From Brucella intermedia LMG 3301 (GTDB lineage: Bacteria > Pseudomonadota > Alphaproteobacteria > Rhizobiales > Rhizobiaceae): a DNA stretch of 64,000 nt. Where the stretch lies: contig NZ_ACQA01000001.1 in the NCBI RefSeq assembly GCF_000182645.1, forward strand, positions 558,001 through 622,000. The letters are read 5' to 3'. A program made the position numbers and the translations under genes. Position 1 is the stretch's first letter, and each line of letters opens with the position of its first letter. Positions 29,134 through 38,009 of the stretch are shown in pieces. The notes beneath the pieces were generated by a model, which was not told the origin of the DNA, did no database searches, and saw only the letters and a program-made list of their open reading frames with translations.

Positions 29134-30393
29134 TTGAGTTTTTTTAAGAAGTCTTTTCTCCTGCGGCGTCGGATAGATTCCGGGGTACTGGCAGCCGCAT
29201 CGGCGGCCATGCCCATTCGCGTCGGGCTCGGACCACTGATACTTTTCGTATTTTCTTGCATCGGTATTTATCTCGCCTGCGGACGTCATGCGACTACGCG
29301 CATGTTCGCCAGGAAGTTCTATTTGTTCATAATCTTATATGCTGTCTGGTCGTTGGGCCTGATCTTGTTTCGGGGGGAGCCTTTCAACGACAACCGGCAG
29401 ATCGGCTACACGCTGCTGATCGCGATTTTTGCTTTTGCCGGTTCGGGAATGGTGCTTGTCCGGGACCCGCTCCGGGCCTATGTCCTTGGCGCGCGTGTTG
29501 GGACGCTGCTTGCCCTGATTATCGCGCTCTATCTTTCCGTGACCGACGGGGGGCGCATCGGTGTCGGCGGCAATCAGGCTGTCTTTGCATTCGTGGCCGG
29601 GGTAGCGGCGATATCCGCCGCCATTCCTTTACGTAAGGCTTCGCGTTACTTGCCGAACGGTCCGCAGTGGCTGGTATTGGGGTCTGCGGCGGTTCTGACG
29701 TCCGAAACCCGGGCAGTCATCGTGGTCTTGCCGATTTTCGCGGCCGTGGAAATTCTCATCTTCCTGAAGCGTTTCAGTATCCGGCAGCAGGGAACTGCCT
29801 ATGCGATACTGTTTGCAGCAATAGCTGCTCTCGTCGTGGTGGGCCCCGTTGGCAGCATCATTTCCAAACGTTTTTCCGGAATGATCGAATATTACGATAC
29901 CGGACACGCCGCTGACTGGGAGGACAAGGTTTCGGCGGATATTCGCGAGGTCATGTGGAGGAGTGCGTCGAATGTTATCGCCGCCCATCCTCTCGCAGGT
30001 GTCGGTTCCTATTCAAAGATGGACTATGTGAGGGCCGAGGCGGGCGACAAGGCGTCGATGCTTGACGGCTTCCGCCATGTCCATAATACGGTACTCGACG
30101 AGTTGCTGAATGACGGTATTGTCGGTCTCATCTTCATGGCCTGTGCGTTTATCTCCATCTTCGTCTATTTGTGGCGAACAGCCGATAGCTGGGCAATGCG
30201 GCGAGCCTTGATCTACTTCGCCCTTGTGTGCGGCAGCTACGGCATGCTGCACAATCCGTTGTTGCACGAAGTGACGATATCCTCGACCATGTTCTTCCTC
30301 GCGGCGCTCAACGCGGCTGCATCAAGGCGCATCATGGCGGCACGGCGCGCCGGACTCACCTCATATGTTTTGGGAAAGAAATCACCTGCATGA
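29134..30393 (+). CDS. O-antigen-ligase-like membrane protein
   Basis: A 419-residue polytopic protein with about ten to twelve hydrophobic helices and a large periplasmic loop (about residues 245-320, with the HPLAGVGSYSKMDYVRAEAG region and a conserved HNTVLDELLNDGIVGLIFM), the Wzy/WaaL ligase pattern (a catalytic His in the loop followed by a helix). The TTG start overlaps the GT25 stop (TTGA) with GAGAGGACAG upstream, so it is translationally coupled to the broken gene and probably depends on it. It would join a polysaccharide to lipid A-core or another acceptor; the substrate is unknown. Confidence 0.82.
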   Translation: MSFFKKSFLLRRRIDSGVLAAASAAMPIRVGLGPLILFVFSCIGIYLACGRHATTRMFARKFYLFIILYAVWSLGLILFRGEPFNDNRQIGYTLLIAIFAFAGSGMVLVRDPLRAYVLGARVGTLLALIIALYLSVTDGGRIGVGGNQAVFAFVAGVAAISAAIPLRKASRYLPNGPQWLVLGSAAVLTSETRAVIVVLPIFAAVEILIFLKRFSIRQQGTAYAILFAAIAALVVVGPVGSIISKRFSGMIEYYDTGHAADWEDKVSADIREVMWRSASNVIAAHPLAGVGSYSKMDYVRAEAGDKASMLDGFRHVHNTVLDELLNDGIVGLIFMACAFISIFVYLWRTADSWAMRRALIYFALVCGSYGMLHNPLLHEVTISSTMFFLAALNAAASRRIMAARRAGLTSYVLGKKSPA

Positions 30394-31367
30394 AAGCGAT
30401 TGTAACGGGCGCTGCCGGGTTCATCGGGTTCCATACTGCGCAGCGACTGCTGGACGAGGGCTGGCAGGTTGTTGGCATCGACAATGTAAACGATTATTAT
30501 CCGGTCGCGTTGAAGGAAACGCGGCTTTCGAAGCTTCACATGCGGGATGGGTTCCGGTTCGCGAAGGCGGATATTTCCGACGCCGCAGCGCTCACGGCTG
30601 CAATCGGCTCCGACCGTGATGCGGATGTCATCGTGCATCTCGCTGCCCAGGCAGGCGTACGTTATTCCATTGAGAACCCCTCGGCCTATATCTCCGCCAA
30701 TGTTCAGGGACAGGTCACGGTTTTCGAAACCGCGCTGCGACTGGAGAAGCGGCCGCCGGTGGTCTATGCCAGTTCGTCGTCGGTCTATGGCGCAAACGAA
30801 AAAGTGCCGTTTTCCGAGAGCGATCCAGTCGATCATCCTGTATCGATCTATGCCGCAACAAAGCGCTCTGGCGAATTGCTGGCTTACTCCTATCGTCACG
30901 TGCATAAGCTCCACTCTGCAGGTTTGCGCTTCTTCACGGTCTACGGCCCCTATGGGCGTCCCGACATGGCGCCGTGGCTGTTCACCTCGGCGATCCTCAA
31001 GGGCGAGCCGATCCGCGTGTTCAACAATGGCGAAATGCAGCGGGATTTTACCTTCGTGGACGATATCGTCAGCGGGGTGGTCGGCGCGGTGCGACGCATA
31101 ATCGACAAGCCGGAAGATACGGCGCCCGTCTATAATCTAGGCAACAACCGGCCTGTGATGCTCAACGATTTCATCGCCGCGATCGAGAAAGCGACCGGCA
31201 AGCAAGCCGTCCGCAAGCTCGAACCCATGCCCGCCGCCGATGTGCCGCGCACCTATGCCGACATCACGCTTGCCGCCCGCGACCTTGGCTTTAGTCCGAA
31301 AACCACGCTCGATCAGGGTATTCCTTTGTTCGTGGAGTGGTTTCGCGGCTATAATGGAGCGCGATGA
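30390..31367 (+). CDS. UDP-glucuronate 4-epimerase-like NAD-dependent epimerase
   Basis: A 325-residue extended SDR. The Rossmann motif is VTGAAGFIGFHTAQRLLDEG, and DNVNDYYPVALKETRL is typical of UDP-GlcA to UDP-GalA epimerases (LpsL/Cap-type). The active site has the Ser-containing ASSSSVYG and the Tyr-Lys pair SIYAATKRSGELLAY. The ATG overlaps the ligase stop by 4 bases, so GT25, ligase and epimerase form one operon. It probably supplies galacturonate for the same surface glycan. Upstream extension of the frame is a shadow. Confidence 0.92.
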   Translation: MKAIVTGAAGFIGFHTAQRLLDEGWQVVGIDNVNDYYPVALKETRLSKLHMRDGFRFAKADISDAAALTAAIGSDRDADVIVHLAAQAGVRYSIENPSAYISANVQGQVTVFETALRLEKRPPVVYASSSSVYGANEKVPFSESDPVDHPVSIYAATKRSGELLAYSYRHVHKLHSAGLRFFTVYGPYGRPDMAPWLFTSAILKGEPIRVFNNGEMQRDFTFVDDIVSGVVGAVRRIIDKPEDTAPVYNLGNNRPVMLNDFIAAIEKATGKQAVRKLEPMPAADVPRTYADITLAARDLGFSPKTTLDQGIPLFVEWFRGYNGAR

Positions 31368-31891
31368 GCGAACAAACATCCAGGCGCGGCTTCAGGCCGC
31401 TGGCAGATATGGCTTCGGGTCTGGTCGATCCGATGCTGCAGAAACGCGCCGGTATCAATCTCGCCTTGCTTCAGTCATGGGAAGACATCGTCGGTCCCGC
31501 CATCGGCGCAACCTCGCGCCCACTGCGCATTATCTGGCCGCGCCGTCTCCATGAGGACGATCCGTTTTCTCCTGCAACGCTGATTATTGCCTGTGAAGGG
31601 TTCGCCGCTCTTCAGGTCCAGCACGAGACAGGAGAAATCATCAGCCGTATCAATGGGTTTCTCGGTTTCTCCGCGGTCGGGCGCATTCGCATCGAGCAGA
31701 AACCGCCGCTTATTCCGGCCAAGCGACGGGTGAAGCGTCTGGCGCCGCTCGGGCCTGCGGATGAGCGCCGTATCGACAAGGCGACGGACGCTATTGAAGA
31801 CGATGCGCTTCGCGCAGCGCTTGCCCGCCTCGGCAAGAACATTCTCGCTGAGAAGCGGACCGCTGGCCGAAAGGACGGCAAGGGGAATTGA
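31364..31891 (+). CDS. DUF721/DciA-like protein
   Basis: A 175-residue DUF721 protein: LLQSWEDIVGPAIGATSRPL, then LIIACEGFAALQVQHETGEI and INGFLGFSAVGRIRIEQ, the KH-like DciA core. DciA proteins help load the replicative helicase in bacteria lacking DnaC. Its start overlaps the epimerase stop by 4 bases (ATGA), although functionally it belongs with the dsbA-smc group. It is followed by a gap of about 190 bases. Confidence 0.85.
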   Translation: MSEQTSRRGFRPLADMASGLVDPMLQKRAGINLALLQSWEDIVGPAIGATSRPLRIIWPRRLHEDDPFSPATLIIACEGFAALQVQHETGEIISRINGFLGFSAVGRIRIEQKPPLIPAKRRVKRLAPLGPADERRIDKATDAIEDDALRAALARLGKNILAEKRTAGRKDGKGN

Positions 31892-32078
31892 ATTCTGCCG
31901 TCCGCCATAAATTTGATGCAAGCTTTCAGCAGTTTGCAAGAGGCGCCCCAGTTGATTGTCGCAAATATGAAGACAAAAAATGCAAGGTGCTGACTTTCAT
32001 GTGAACGCTGTGGGTCTAGCGAAGTGCGACTTGCCGCTTTAGATTGTATGTCGAAGTCAACTATTGAAACAGGACTGG

Positions 32079-32741
32079 ATGATTCGGATGCCTGCAGCGT
32101 TTAATCGCAGACACGTTATTTCTCTTGCCGGAGCGGCGGCTGCCGGTCTGGCTTTTGCCGGTGGCGCGAATGCGCAGCAGCGTAGTCCGGAAGGCACAGT
32201 CGATGCAGCCAAGATTGCCGAACCCGGCAAGCTCAAGGACATGGTCTACGGCAAGGCGGACGCACCGGTCACCATCGTGGAATATGCATCGCTGACCTGC
32301 CCGCATTGCGCCGATTTCACCATCAACACCTTTCCGAAAATCAAGGAAAAATATATCGATACGGGCAAGGCACGGCTCATCTTCCGTGAGTTCCCGTTCG
32401 ATCCGCGCGCGACTGCCGCTTTCATGCTGGCGCGCTGCGCACCGGAAGACCGGTACTTCCCGATGGTCGACGTTTTCTTCAAGCAGCAGCAGCAATGGGC
32501 GACAGCCGAAGACGGCGAAGCCGCTCTCCTGCAAATTGCAAAACTTGCCGGTTTTACACAGGAGTCGTTCAAGGCTTGCTTGACGAACCAGCAACTTCTC
32601 GATGATGTGAGAGCCACGATGGAGCGTGGATCGAAGGATTTCGGTGTGAATGCAACGCCGACGTTCTTCATTAACGGACAAAAATACGCTGGAGCGCTTT
32701 CGGTTGACGAAATGTCGGCAATCATCGACAAGCTTCTCTGA
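32079..32741 (+). CDS. Exported DsbA-family thiol-disulfide protein
   Basis: A protein of about 220 residues with a signal peptide containing twin arginines (NRRHVISLAGAAAAG, possibly Tat) and a DsbA-like thioredoxin fold. The active site is CPHC in EYASLTCPHCADFTINTFPK, and the cis-proline loop is VNATPTFFINGQKYAG. It forms or shuffles disulfides in the periplasm. The start could be ATG 32079 or ATG 32088 (or a TTG at 32064). The pairing with smc is common in Rhizobiales. Confidence 0.9.
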   Translation: MIRMPAAFNRRHVISLAGAAAAGLAFAGGANAQQRSPEGTVDAAKIAEPGKLKDMVYGKADAPVTIVEYASLTCPHCADFTINTFPKIKEKYIDTGKARLIFREFPFDPRATAAFMLARCAPEDRYFPMVDVFFKQQQQWATAEDGEAALLQIAKLAGFTQESFKACLTNQQLLDDVRATMERGSKDFGVNATPTFFINGQKYAGALSVDEMSAIIDKLL

Positions 32742-32758
32742 TCCGTTTTTCAGATCGA

Positions 32759-32788
32759 AAAGCGGGCGCTCCCTTGCGCCCGCTTTTT
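32759..32788 (+). terminator. Intrinsic terminator between dsbA-like gene and smc
   Basis: A perfect 10-bp stem (AAGCGGGCGC with GCGCCCGCTT), a 6-base loop and a T run. It rules out the longer smc frame that starts in its tail. Confidence 0.85.
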
Positions 32789-32822
32789 GCGTTTCTGGGA
32801 CGATAGCGGGAGGCGTTTGCTG

Positions 32823-35800
32823 ATGCGCTTCTCCAAGCTTCGTCTTGTCGGCTTCAAATCCTTCGTCGAGCCCATGGAGTTTGTCATCGAAGGCGGGCTG
32901 ACCGGTGTTGTCGGTCCGAACGGTTGCGGCAAATCCAATCTGGTCGAAGCGCTGCGCTGGGTGATGGGCGAAAACTCATACAAGAACATGCGCGCTTCCG
33001 GCATGGACGATGTGATCTTCTCGGGCTCCGCCACGCGGCCCGCGCGCAATACGGCGGAGGTCACGCTTTTCCTCGACAATTCGGACCGCAGCGCGCCGGC
33101 AAGCTATAATGATGCGGATGAGTTGCAGGTTTCCCGCCGCATCGAACGCGAATCCGGCTCGGTTTACCGCATCAACGGCAAGGAAGCGCGCGCCAAGGAT
33201 GTGCAGCTTCTCTTCGCGGACCAGTCGACAGGTGCTCGTTCGCCGTCGATGGTCGGGCAGGGCCGTATCGGTGAGCTGATTCAGGCAAAGCCGCAGGCCC
33301 GTCGCGCGCTTCTCGAAGAAGCCGCTGGCATCTCAGGGCTGCATACGCGCCGCCATGAGGCCGAACTGCGCCTTCGTGCCGCCGAAACCAATCTGGAACG
33401 CCTGGATGACGTGGTGGGCGAACTGGGGAGCCAGATCGAAAGCCTGAAGCGTCAGGCCCGTCAGGCAAATCGCTTCAAGGCCCTGTCCGCAGATATCCGC
33501 CGGGCGGAAGCCGCACTCCTGCATCTGCGCTGGTCACAGGCAAAGATGCAGGAAGGCGAGGCGCAAAGCGCACTGGCGCAGGCGACTTCCGCCGTTGGCG
33601 ACATGGCGCAGGCGCAGATGAACGCTGCAAAGGCACAGGCAGTTGGCGCGCACAAGCTGCCCGAACTGCGTGAAGCGGAGGCCAAGGCCGCGGCTGCGTT
33701 GCAGCGCCTCTCCATTGCCCGGACCCAGCTGGACGAGGAAGGCGAGCGTCTTCGTGCTCGCCGGGCAGAATTGATAAAGCGCCTCGAGCAGCTTTCCGCC
33801 GATATAGCGCGCGAAGAAGAAATGATGCGCGAGAACGCCGATATTCTGGCGCGGCTCGATGAGGAGGAGCAGGAACTGATCGCTTCTGCCGAGGAATCCG
33901 GCAAACGCGATCAGGAATTGCATGCGTTGTTCCAGGAAGCGGAAATTCGCTTGCAGGACAGCGAGAATGCATTGTCCCGCGTGACGGCTGAGCGTGCCGA
34001 AGCGGCTGCGGAACGTGTGCAGATCGAGCGGGCCCTGAGGGAAACCCGTGACCGTCGCGACCGCCTGGCCGTTCAGATGGAGGCGATCGAGCGCGACATA
34101 GCTTCGGTTGCGGAGCAGATCGGCGGCTTGTTCGATCCGGCGGAAAAGCGCATCGTGGTCGACCGTTGCGCGGAAGCGCTGGCCACTGCGGAAGAAATGG
34201 TCGCCAGCGCGGAAGAGCTTGTCGCTAACGCACGTGAGGCGGAAGCCGCCAGCCGTCAGCCTTTGAGCGAAGCCCGCACTGAACTGAACCGTATCGAAAC
34301 GGAAGCGCAGACGCTGGCCCGCATTCTGAATGCCGGTGAAACGGGGCAGTTCCCGCCAGTGGTGGAAGAACTACGCGTTGAGAAGGGTTATGAAGTCGCA
34401 CTCGGCGCAGCGCTTGGCGAAGATCTTGATGCGGCCAGCGATGAACACGCGCCGGTCTATTGGGCTTACAATCCTGCAACCGATGCCGATCCCGCTTTGC
34501 CGGAGGGTGTGATGCCGCTTGATCGGCTGGTGGAAGGGCCGCAGCAATTGCGCCGCAGGCTGGCACAGGTTGGCGTTGTTTCGGATAGCGATGGCAAACG
34601 CCTGCAAGCCTTGTTGCAACCGGGCCAGCGGCTGGTGAGCAAGGCGGGTGCGCTCTGGCGTTGGGACGGTTATACGGCGAGCGCTGATGCGCCGACACCC
34701 GCGGCCCAGCGGCTGGCGCAAAAAAACCGGCTGGCGGAACTCGAACAGGAAGCGGTTGCAGCCCGCAAGCGTGCCGAGCAGGCCGAACAGGACGTGCAGC
34801 GCACCGAGGCGGGTCTTCGCGAGGCCATTGAGCAGGAGCGTGTCGCCCGCGATCAATGGCGCGCAAACCAGCGCAAACTCGATGAAGCGCGCGAAGCCCT
34901 GGCTGCCGCCGAACGCGCCGCAGGTCAGCTTGCGACACGCCGTGCGGGTCTGGAAGACAGCAAGGCGCATCTCACTGAAAATCTCGAAGAAGCGCAGATG
35001 CGCGTCGCGGAAGCCGAAGATCGGCTTGGCGAAATGCCGGATATCGATGCGATTGGCGAACGGCTCGCCGCATTGAGCAGCGAGGTCATGGCGGATCGCG
35101 CGGCGCTGGCTGAGGCGCGTGCTGCCTATGAAGGGCTGCGTCGCGAGGCCGATGCCCGCAAGCGGCGGCTGGAAATGATTGCGCTGGAGCGCCGCAACTG
35201 GAAATCCCGCGCGGAAAATGCCGGCCGCCATATAGATGCATTGAATGATCGTCGGGCGGAAACGGCGGACGAAGCTGAGGCGCTTGCGGAAGCGCCTGAC
35301 GAGATCGAGAGCCGTCGCCGGGCGCTGTTGAACGAACTTTCGCAGGCTGATGCCCTTCGCAAGCAGGCGGGCGATATTCTGGCCGAGGCGGAAGCCGCGC
35401 AGGCGGAACTCGACAAGACGGCTACCCTTGCCATCCAGCAGCTGGCGGCGAGCCGCGAACAGCGTGCGCGTGCCGAAGAACGGCTTGCGGCGGCTGAAGA
35501 GCGGCGCAAGGATGCGGAAGCCCGCATCGCAGAAGCCTTGAACTGTCCTCCGCATGAGGCTATTCGCCAGACAGGCTTGAAGCCGGACGAAGCCTTCCCT
35601 GATCCCGATCAGCTGGAACGTCAACTCGAGCGGTTGAAGATCGAGCGAGAGCGGCTTGGCGCAGTCAATCTGCGCGCTGATGAAGAGCAGCAGGAATTGT
35701 CCGGACGTCTCGATACCATCGTCTCCGAGCGGGAAGACGTCATTGAGGCGATCAAGAAACTGCGCCAGGCAATCCAGAGCCTCAATCGTGAGGGACGTGA

Positions 35801-36281
35801 GCGCCTGCTGGCTGCATTTGACGTTGTGAATGTGCAGTTCCAACGCCTGTTCACGCATCTCTTCGGCGGCGGCACGGCAGAACTGCAACTGATCGAAAGT
35901 GACGATCCGCTGGAAGCAGGCCTTGAAATTCTCGCCCGCCCGCCCGGCAAGAAGCCGCAGACCATGACGCTGCTTTCCGGCGGTGAACAGGCACTGACGG
36001 CCATGGCGCTCATCTTTGCGGTGTTCCTAACCAATCCGGCACCGATCTGCGTGCTTGACGAAGTGGACGCGCCGCTCGATGACCACAATGTCGAGCGCTA
36101 CTGCAATCTGATGGATGAAATGGCGGCTTCGACCGAAACACGCTTCGTGGTCATCACCCATAACCCGATCACCATGGCGCGCATGAACCGTCTGTTCGGT
36201 GTCACCATGGGCGAGCAGGGCGTGAGCCAGCTCGTTTCGGTGGATTTGCAGACGGCGGAACGCCTGCGCGAAGCGAGCTAA
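32823..36281 (+). CDS. smc: Chromosome segregation protein SMC
   Basis: A 1152-residue SMC ATPase. N-terminal LRLVGFKSFVEPMEF and Walker A VGPNGCGKSNLVEALRWVMG are followed by a long coiled coil (about residues 165-480), a hinge (about 490-630, containing GAALGEDLDAASDEHAPVYW), a second coiled coil, and the C-terminal head with signature LLSGGEQALTAMALIFAV and Walker B PICVLDEVDAPLDDHNVERY. It condenses and aligns sister chromosomes. ATG 32823 lies after the upstream terminator. Its TAA abuts a dispersed palindromic repeat. Confidence 0.97.
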   Translation: MRFSKLRLVGFKSFVEPMEFVIEGGLTGVVGPNGCGKSNLVEALRWVMGENSYKNMRASGMDDVIFSGSATRPARNTAEVTLFLDNSDRSAPASYNDADELQVSRRIERESGSVYRINGKEARAKDVQLLFADQSTGARSPSMVGQGRIGELIQAKPQARRALLEEAAGISGLHTRRHEAELRLRAAETNLERLDDVVGELGSQIESLKRQARQANRFKALSADIRRAEAALLHLRWSQAKMQEGEAQSALAQATSAVGDMAQAQMNAAKAQAVGAHKLPELREAEAKAAAALQRLSIARTQLDEEGERLRARRAELIKRLEQLSADIAREEEMMRENADILARLDEEEQELIASAEESGKRDQELHALFQEAEIRLQDSENALSRVTAERAEAAAERVQIERALRETRDRRDRLAVQMEAIERDIASVAEQIGGLFDPAEKRIVVDRCAEALATAEEMVASAEELVANAREAEAASRQPLSEARTELNRIETEAQTLARILNAGETGQFPPVVEELRVEKGYEVALGAALGEDLDAASDEHAPVYWAYNPATDADPALPEGVMPLDRLVEGPQQLRRRLAQVGVVSDSDGKRLQALLQPGQRLVSKAGALWRWDGYTASADAPTPAAQRLAQKNRLAELEQEAVAARKRAEQAEQDVQRTEAGLREAIEQERVARDQWRANQRKLDEAREALAAAERAAGQLATRRAGLEDSKAHLTENLEEAQMRVAEAEDRLGEMPDIDAIGERLAALSSEVMADRAALAEARAAYEGLRREADARKRRLEMIALERRNWKSRAENAGRHIDALNDRRAETADEAEALAEAPDEIESRRRALLNELSQADALRKQAGDILAEAEAAQAELDKTATLAIQQLAASREQRARAEERLAAAEERRKDAEARIAEALNCPPHEAIRQTGLKPDEAFPDPDQLERQLERLKIERERLGAVNLRADEEQQELSGRLDTIVSEREDVIEAIKKLRQAIQSLNREGRERLLAAFDVVNVQFQRLFTHLFGGGTAELQLIESDDPLEAGLEILARPPGKKPQTMTLLSGGEQALTAMALIFAVFLTNPAPICVLDEVDAPLDDHNVERYCNLMDEMAASTETRFVVITHNPITMARMNRLFGVTMGEQGVSQLVSVDLQTAERLREAS

Positions 36282-36384
36282 AGCATGTCTCCCGAAAGTG
36301 GGCACCGGTTTCGGGTTAAAGACATGCGATAAAACAAACAGATGGAGCATTTCCAATGGTTCATGAAAAACAGGAAATGCTCTA
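36279..36384. repeat. Dispersed palindromic repeat (CATGTCTCCCGAAAG family) at smc end
   Basis: It begins TAAAGCATGTCTCCCGAAAG at the smc stop codon, has the GTGGGCACCGGTTTCGGG palindrome core, and ends with a perfect 10-bp stem (GAGCATTTCC with GGAAATGCTC). Related units are at about 8938, 55726 and 58972. Confidence 0.75.
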
Positions 36385-36497
36385 GATTTTCTCCAGCAAA
36401 GGCGGTTAACCAGTTTTCGCCGGAAAGAGTTCAAAAGGCCAATAGAGCAGTTGAGCGGGGTCAGTTTGAGTGAACCCGCTTGCCCATTTTCAATGCT

Positions 36498-36645
36498 GAT
36501 TACAGCCGTTCCAATCAAGATTGGAGCATTGGGGCCGCTGTAACTCTTTGTTTTTACGCATCAGCCTGTGCAGCGAAGCGGGGCCTGGAATCAATCCAGT
36601 GGACTGATTTCCCCGCACTTCGCACTTTTGCTGCAAATGCTCTAA
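36498..36645 (-). repeat. Dispersed palindromic repeat, TAGAGCATTT family, copy 3 (reverse)
   Basis: Read on the minus strand it starts TTAGAGCATTTGCAGC, AAAAGTGCGAAG, then carries an internal module with AAATCAGT...ATTGATTTC-type pairing also present in the copy at 50860, then AAACAAAGAGTTACAGCGG. The TAG at its start is the stop codon of the exported protein gene at 36642. Confidence 0.75.
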
Positions 36646-37568
36646 CGTGCCTTGTAGCTCACGCTCATTTTTGCATCTGACAGTGCGCGGGGGGCGAGCT
36701 TTTCGGGAGACAAATCGCTCAGACCGATTGGAAGAGGTGTTTCAAAGCTCAAATCTAGTGCGAAATAGCCAGTCGGATTAGGCATGTCCTGGATGAAGCG
36801 CAGCAATGCCTTTTTCGATTCTGCATCAATCTGGCTGTCGGGCATCGCCTGTACTGCCGCACTTGCCACAGTGATGTACTGAGCGATTGCCGTTTCCGGA
36901 TCTGCATCATCGTTTGACCAAGCGCGGAAGACCACGTTGGCGAGAGAGGGCACAATCAGGCTCTCCCATATTCCCTGATTATCAAGACGCAGGTGCAAAC
37001 GGGAAAGGGTCGCTGTCGGATTTGCCGCCAGTTGACCGATGGATGATTCGGTCGGCAGGTTGAATTCACCTGAAATGGCGACCTTGCCCAGCCTGACATT
37101 GCTCATCTCGGCATTCTGGATGTGCAGATAGCCGTCTTTCGGATCGAAACGGTAGGAAGCTGTAAAGTCAGACGGCGTTTGCTGAACAGAACTTATGAAC
37201 TTGGTCAGTTTATCATCGATCTTGAGGGACAGCCGCACACCGTCAATGGCCAGACGCGCCCATTGCGGTGGGCTTGAAGCCATATCCGGCGTGTCGGACA
37301 TAAAGTCACGAAGCCGGTCGCCTTCAATCTCTAACCGGTCAAACGCCCAACTCATCAGATCGCCGGAGCTGAACAATGCGTTTGAGATCACACAACCATC
37401 ATGGCTATCCCGAACAGCAAATCCTTTGCCTTTCTCGACAATGCTCATGCCTTTCAAGAATTCCGCACAGCGGCTGAGCGGCGCATCTTCTTTCAAAGGG
37501 GGCGTGGTTTCAGAAAAGGCGGGGGCCGCAATAAAGGACAATAGGATAGAGGGCAGAATGAAACGCAT
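36642..37568 (-). CDS. Exported protein of unknown function
   Basis: A 308-residue protein with a signal peptide (MRFILPSILLSFIAAPAFS). The mature part has two cysteines (SRCAEFLKGM and HDGCVISN) that may pair, then LEIEGDRLRDFM, a beta-rich middle (YLHIQNAEMSNVRLGKVAIS) and DLSFETPLPIGLSDLSPE. The alternating strand pattern suggests an elongated periplasmic protein. I do not recognise a characterised family. Its TAG stop is the first codon of a dispersed repeat. Confidence 0.78.
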   Translation of the reverse strand: MRFILPSILLSFIAAPAFSETTPPLKEDAPLSRCAEFLKGMSIVEKGKGFAVRDSHDGCVISNALFSSGDLMSWAFDRLEIEGDRLRDFMSDTPDMASSPPQWARLAIDGVRLSLKIDDKLTKFISSVQQTPSDFTASYRFDPKDGYLHIQNAEMSNVRLGKVAISGEFNLPTESSIGQLAANPTATLSRLHLRLDNQGIWESLIVPSLANVVFRAWSNDDADPETAIAQYITVASAAVQAMPDSQIDAESKKALLRFIQDMPNPTGYFALDLSFETPLPIGLSDLSPEKLAPRALSDAKMSVSYKAR

Positions 37569-37664
37569 TTTACCAATTTCTGTCAGTGTGAATCATATTG
37601 AACGCGCTTCATCATTGTCATGGAACCAACCCTGTCAACCTTGCTGGCATCGCTCCTTGGCAGG

Positions 37665-38009
37665 CTACTTGTCGCTCCAGACCGCAAGTTCGTTGCCAGC
37701 AGGGTCGGTGAAATGAAAGCGACGTCCGCCCGGGAAGGCAAAAATGGGTTTCACAATCGTTCCACCCGCTTCTGTCACGGAAGCCAGCGTTTCTTCCAGC
37801 CTTGTGGCATAGAGGACGGGCAATGGCTTCGCGGTGGCCTCTCTGTCGGCATCAAAACCGCCGTCCAATCCTTCTGAAAAGGCGGAATAGGTTGGGCCGT
37901 AATCGACAAAAGACCAGCCGAAAGCGCGCGCGTAGAAGCTCTTGGTCGCATCGAGCGATCCGTTTCCAGCCGGCATTTCGAGATAGTCGAGCTTTCCTGT
38001 GATACGCAT
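37665..38009 (-). CDS. Glyoxalase/VOC-superfamily protein
   Basis: A 114-residue single-domain VOC protein: GKLDYLEMPAGNGSLDATKSF at the start, YARAFGWSFVDYGPTYSAF, and a C-terminal FTDPAGNELAVWS containing the typical metal-ligand glutamate. VOC proteins act as dioxygenases, lyases or drug-binding proteins; the substrate here is unknown. It marks the left edge of the accessory stretch with traA. Confidence 0.88.
   Translation of the reverse strand: MRITGKLDYLEMPAGNGSLDATKSFYARAFGWSFVDYGPTYSAFSEGLDGGFDADREATAKPLPVLYATRLEETLASVTEAGGTIVKPIFAFPGGRRFHFTDPAGNELAVWSDK

Larger units (their letters stand above)
27046..29137 (+). pseudogene. GT25-family glycosyltransferase, interrupted by an IS element
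   Basis: The first part (27046-27584) encodes VYVINLARSRDRWDRL, a GT25 start, and the conserved AEIGCYFSHIRALEII and VIVEDDIVF (Asp-rich metal motif). Translation then runs into the insertion sequence. The gene resumes after it (28909-29137) with LERGWAGAYQVFTTDKPVV. Removing the element and one copy of the GTCGC duplication restores one open frame of 255 codons, so nothing else is broken and the insertion looks recent. The start is GTG 27046 after GGAAAGAG. GT25 enzymes add sugars to LPS or other surface glycans. Its TGA overlaps the TTG of the next gene. Confidence 0.92.
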
